63,861 nt of DNA from JAVKDP01 sp040222185. Its GTDB lineage: Bacteria; Bacteroidota; Rhodothermia; Balneolales; Balneolaceae. Shown here piece by piece: positions 62,138-63,861 of this stretch (positions are counted from its first letter, which is position 1; each line of letters begins with the position of its first letter). The stretch covers positions 1 through 63,861 of the forward strand of contig JAVKDP010000094.1 in assembly GCA_040222185.1 (NCBI GenBank), read 5' to 3'. The translations under genes and the position numbers were made by a program. The notes beneath the pieces were generated by a model. That model saw only the letters and a program-made list of their open reading frames with translations, made no database searches and was not told where the DNA came from.

Positions 62138-63646
62138 ATGGATTTTCTAAAAAAGCTCGGGATCGAAGGTGTAAACTCAGGAACCAGTACAGGTCAAAAA
62201 TACCTGGAAAATAATGATGTAATAAGCAGTTACACGCCTGTTGACGGGAAAAAAATTGCCAACGTTAGTATAACTTCAAAAGAGCAGTACGAGGAGGTAG
62301 TAGCTACAGCACAAGAAGCCTATTTAGTTTGGAGAGAACTACCTGCACCACAAAGAGGTGAAATTGTTCGCCAAATCGGGCAAAAGCTTCGAGAGTATAA
62401 AGAGCCATTGGGAAAACTGGTTGCCTATGAAATGGGAAAGATTAACCAGGAAGGGCTTGGTGAAGTCCAGGAAATGATCGATATCTGTGATTTTGCTGTT
62501 GGTTTAAGCAGGCAGCTTTATGGTTTAACCATGCATAGTGAGCGGCCAAATCACAGGATGTATGAGCAGTGGCATCCGTTTGGTATTGTTGGAATTATAT
62601 CAGCATTCAACTTCCCGGTCGCAGTGTGGGCCTGGAATGCAATGCTTGCTGCCGTTTGTGGTGATGTGATGATTTGGAAAGGTTCAGAAAAAACCCCGCT
62701 TTGCGGAGTTGCTGTCCAAAAGATCGTTGCAAAAGTTCTTAAAGAAAATAACCTGCCTGAAGGTATCTTCTGCTTAGTAACAGGTGATCGCGAAGTAGGA
62801 GAGTGGATGACAGAAGATGAAAGAGTTCCACTAATTTCGGCTACCGGTTCAATTAGAATGGGGAAAGAAGTTGCCAAAGCTGTAGGTGGCAGGCTTGGAA
62901 AAACCATCCTTGAGCTGGGAGGTAATAATGCAATTATCGTTACAGAGAATGCAGATATCGAGATGGCTATTCGTGCAACGGTATTTGGTGCGGTAGGCAC
63001 TTGTGGCCAGCGTTGTACTTCTACACGTCGTCTTATTATTCATGAATCAGTATACGACCAGGTTAAAGAGCGCCTTATAAACATCTATGAAAAAGTTCAG
63101 ATTGGGAACCCACTTGATCCTGAAACACTGGTTGGTCCACTAATCGATGAACTTGCTGTAGACACCATGCAAAAGGCTCTGAAGCAGATCAAGAAAGAAG
63201 GTGGAAAGGTGATCTATGGCGGTGAAGTATTAGATCGCGAAGGGCATTTTGTTCGTCCGGCGATAGCAGAAGTTAAAAATGAATATAAGATCGTACAAGA
63301 TGAGACCTTTGCTCCAATTCTTTATCTCATTAAGTACAAGACTATGGAAGAAGCTATGGCTTACCATAATGGGGTTAAGCAAGGGTTGAGTTCTGCTATG
63401 TTCACTTTAAATATGCGTGAAGCTGAGAACTTCTTAAGTGTACATGGTTCTGATTGCGGTATTGCGAACATCAACATCGGTACAAGTGGTGCTGAGATCG
63501 GTGGAGCATTTGGCGGCGAAAAAGAAACTGGTGGTGGACGAGAATCAGGTTCGGATGCCTGGAAAGCGTATATGCGTCGACAAACGAATACCATTAACTG
63601 GAGTGAGGAATTACCACTTGCCCAGGGTATTTCCTTTGATGTTTGA
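62138..63646 (+). CDS. amaB: ALDH7-type aldehyde dehydrogenase (L-aminoadipate-semialdehyde/piperideine-6-carboxylate dehydrogenase)
   Basis: 502 residues, full length. ALDH7 (antiquitin) enzymes oxidise alpha-aminoadipate semialdehyde to aminoadipate in lysine breakdown and also clear other aldehydes with NAD. The N-terminal tetramer part is followed by 'FGIVGIISAFNFPVAVWAWN' near 150, 'WKGSEKTPLCGVA' near 185, the Glu in 'TILELGGNNAIIV' near 255 and the catalytic Cys293 in 'GTCGQRCTSTRR'. The C-terminal 'IGGAFGGEKETGGGRESGSD' region near 459-478 (core 'GGAFGGEKETGGGRESG') fits ALDH7. The symbol is by family, not by proof. A -7 box lies 31 bases upstream. Part of the gene is copied at the window end. 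Confidence 0.92.
   Translation: MDFLKKLGIEGVNSGTSTGQKYLENNDVISSYTPVDGKKIANVSITSKEQYEEVVATAQEAYLVWRELPAPQRGEIVRQIGQKLREYKEPLGKLVAYEMGKINQEGLGEVQEMIDICDFAVGLSRQLYGLTMHSERPNHRMYEQWHPFGIVGIISAFNFPVAVWAWNAMLAAVCGDVMIWKGSEKTPLCGVAVQKIVAKVLKENNLPEGIFCLVTGDREVGEWMTEDERVPLISATGSIRMGKEVAKAVGGRLGKTILELGGNNAIIVTENADIEMAIRATVFGAVGTCGQRCTSTRRLIIHESVYDQVKERLINIYEKVQIGNPLDPETLVGPLIDELAVDTMQKALKQIKKEGGKVIYGGEVLDREGHFVRPAIAEVKNEYKIVQDETFAPILYLIKYKTMEEAMAYHNGVKQGLSSAMFTLNMREAENFLSVHGSDCGIANINIGTSGAEIGGAFGGEKETGGGRESGSDAWKAYMRRQTNTINWSEELPLAQGISFDV
62884..62922 (+). repeat. 39-bp exact repeat, internal copy in the ALDH gene
   Basis: These 39 bases of the ALDH gene (codons for 'GGRLGKTILELGG') occur again, base for base, at 63823-63861, the last bases of the window. 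The bases just before differ (T against G). Confidence 0.95.
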
Positions 63647-63680
63647 TATAGGTTTTCTTGACAATCAATATTGATCTGCG

Positions 63681-63861
63681 ATGCAAGTTCAAGTACCCAC
63701 TCCTGAAGAGCATCAAAAAGAAAAGAGACAGAAAAGAAAGCATCTTCTTTTCGGGTTATTTGCGGGTGTTGTTTATTTCGGATTAATAGGTACTAAAATT
63801 TTCTTTATACACGGCTTCGATGAGGTGGCAGGCTTGGAAAAACCATCCTTGAGCTGGGAGG
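63681..63861 (+). CDS. Small membrane protein, truncated by window edge, function unknown
   Basis: The reading frame from ATG 63681 stays open to the window end (60 codons, no stop). A charged N-terminus ('HQKEKRQKRKHLLFGLF') leads into one hydrophobic segment ('GLFAGVVYFGLIGTKIFFI') typical of a small membrane protein. The last thirteen codons overlap the 39-bp repeat in a different frame from the ALDH gene, so they are probably not the true sequence and the real protein likely continues differently after about residue 47. I do not recognise the family. Confidence 0.55.
   Translation, partial: MQVQVPTPEEHQKEKRQKRKHLLFGLFAGVVYFGLIGTKIFFIHGFDEVAGLEKPSLSWE
63823..63861 (+). repeat. 39-bp exact repeat, copy at the window end
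   Basis: Exact copy of 62884-62922 in the same orientation, forming the last 39 bases of the window. See the internal copy. Confidence 0.95.

Overview
The window looks like one contig from a member of the FCB superphylum, most likely Balneolota/Rhodothermota or a close Bacteroidota relative. Three things point there: type IX secretion sorting domains on secreted proteins (ends of the genes at 266, 34503 and 52833), a PorZ-like T9SS component, and exact TAnnTTTG promoter elements. SdpR/SdpI, DUF2085, DUF4199, DUF2721 and DUF2007 proteins are compatible. Base composition looks moderately AT-rich. TTG start codons are common (2631, 5926, 7340, 11834, 19061, 49582). It is a chromosomal, mostly housekeeping segment. 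I see no phage, insertion sequence, CRISPR array or tRNA, and no gene-free stretch over 300 bases.

Layout. 1-155: the end of an rRNA operon (5S rRNA cut by the window edge, then a terminator). 266-8065: a PorZ-like protein and envelope-polysaccharide genes (a GT2/phosphoglycosyltransferase fusion, an intact polyprenyl glycosylphosphotransferase, a DPM1-like transferase), with tgt on the other strand. 8125-13606: accA, a thioesterase, a tightly packed run of membrane-protein genes ending in cdsA, and a sugar-epimerase-like gene. 13617-25430: a large lipoprotein on the minus strand, a BatA-domain protein, hflX, a CBS protein, a large TPR protein and aroA. 25587-31335: hsp20, dnaK, tsaD, a bile-acid:sodium symporter family protein and an acyltransferase. 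31371-34407: sodC, a DUF2721 protein and an sdpR-sdpI-hydrolase operon with a clear operator. 34503-37466: a secreted CotH-kinase-like protein. 37490-42657: two inverted dispersed repeats, glyS, asd, two tandemly duplicated gene pairs and a structured RNA region. 42699-55451: a lamin-tail surface protein, a HEIGH metalloprotease, a TonB-dependent receptor, murI, a DPP-IV-like peptidase and a GH9 cellulase. 55564-59667: a nucleoside/ribose utilisation cluster with a LacI regulator. 59673-63646: a PIN-PhoH protein, an RNA methyltransferase and an ALDH7-type dehydrogenase. A truncated membrane-protein gene ends the window.

How they work together. The envelope genes suggest a particle- and polymer-degrading lifestyle: PorZ and the C-terminal sorting domains serve T9SS export of a cellulase and adhesin/kinase-like proteins, while a TonB receptor, a DPP-IV-like peptidase and a lipoprotein nucleoside hydrolase handle uptake and breakdown outside the cytoplasm. 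The nucleoside cluster reads as a short pathway: base-ribose cleavage outside the inner membrane, sugar import, then ribokinase.

The points most worth a second look are: the intrinsic terminator and nested stems lying between two divergent genes (42515-42657); the GT2 protein fused to a phosphoglycosyltransferase that has lost its catalytic motifs; promoter -7 boxes only 4-6 nt from start codons, which predict leaderless mRNAs; and a 39-bp exact copy of the ALDH gene at the last bases of the window, which looks like an assembly artefact.
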